Made by a program: the position numbers and the translations under genes | Shown here: one piece after another, positions 63,974 through 64,000 of the stretch | How positions within the stretch are numbered: the first letter of the stretch is position 1 | How the letters are laid out: every line of letters begins with the position of its first letter | Notes under the pieces: model-generated | What the model saw: only the letters and a program-made list of their open reading frames with translations | Told to the model about the DNA's origin: nothing | The model's database searches: none | Source: Phaeospirillum tilakii | Lineage (GTDB): Bacteria > Pseudomonadota > Alphaproteobacteria > Rhodospirillales > Magnetospirillaceae | Direction of reading: 5' to 3' | Assembly (NCBI RefSeq): GCF_042683125.1 | Contig: NZ_JBHUIY010000012.1 | Coordinates: 41,787 to 105,786 of the forward strand | DNA length: 64,000 bases

Positions 63974-63986
63974 TGCTGTTTGACAA
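63974..63986 (+). promoter_or_regulatory. boxA antitermination site of the rRNA leader
   Basis: TGCTGTTTGACAA is close to the rrn boxA consensus (TGCTCTTTAACAA). It is followed by GTGAAGAGACAGGA at the window end, so a 16S rRNA gene should begin beyond it. Confidence 0.8.
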
Positions 63987-64000
63987 GTGAAGAGACAGGA

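Overview
This window is chromosomal DNA from a very GC-rich alphaproteobacterium, most likely a member of Rhodospirillales related to Rhodospirillum, Magnetospirillum or Phaeospirillum. This rests on a stand-alone F0 ATP synthase operon with both b and b' subunits, a ChvG/ChvI-type two-component pair, a single-chain pyruvate carboxylase, a PetP/PetR-like regulator pair next to ilvE, and an rRNA leader with TTGACA/TAGAAA promoters. I see no integrase, transposase, phage gene or CRISPR array. Almost all of the window is ordinary core genome, so I did not find a convincing new multi-gene system.

Layout. 1-8.3 kb: a small membrane protein, a SYLF lipid-binding protein, then addB, topA and dprA (DNA repair, topology and uptake). 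8.4-12.5 kb: a sugar-modification group made of a TPR-glycosyltransferase, a SAM methyltransferase and a glycosyltransferase-FkbM fusion. 12.6-18.4 kb: an HNH nuclease, a divergent LD-carboxypeptidase/Mur ligase pair (probable murein recycling), an orphan ribbon-helix-helix protein, prfC and a DUF2076 protein. 18.5-21.2 kb: the F0 operon atpI-atpB-atpE-atpF'-atpF with a clear promoter and terminator. 21.4-24.2 kb: the cobalt transporter cbiMNQO behind a cobalamin riboswitch. 24.2-26.6 kb: chvI-chvG. 26.8-33.4 kb: comM, then a minus-strand group with a BON lipoprotein, SirB1-like protein, gshB, PaiB-like protein, DUF2267 protein and HAD phosphatase. 33.6-38.5 kb: rpmI-rplT-pheS-pheT plus a histidine phosphatase. 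38.6-46.4 kb: a MarR regulator divergent from a drug/metabolite exporter, pyruvate carboxylase divergent from a GntR regulator, a GST and an outer-membrane transporter. 46.5-52.6 kb: B12-dependent metH, an unrecognised ~400-residue protein and several small genes including a DksA/TraR zinc finger. 52.7-63.5 kb: signalling and envelope genes, namely a chemoreceptor with a haem motif, ilvE, a MarR/OmpR/EnvZ-type operon, a four-PAS hybrid kinase and an M23 endopeptidase. 63.5-64.0 kb: three tandem rRNA-type promoters and a boxA antiterminator, so a 16S rRNA gene should begin just past the window end.

Connections. The cobalamin riboswitch and CbiMNQO supply cobalt, and MetH in the same window uses cobalamin. 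PrfC, PheST, L35, L20 and the rRNA promoters belong to translation. ChvGI, the PetPR-like operon, the hybrid kinase and the chemoreceptor are four separate sensory inputs. The main feature that genes do not explain is a family of modular, palindrome-rich intergenic elements (about a dozen copies), mostly at gene 3' ends and in convergent gaps, together with a 44-bp tandem array that looks like an amplified module of the same family.
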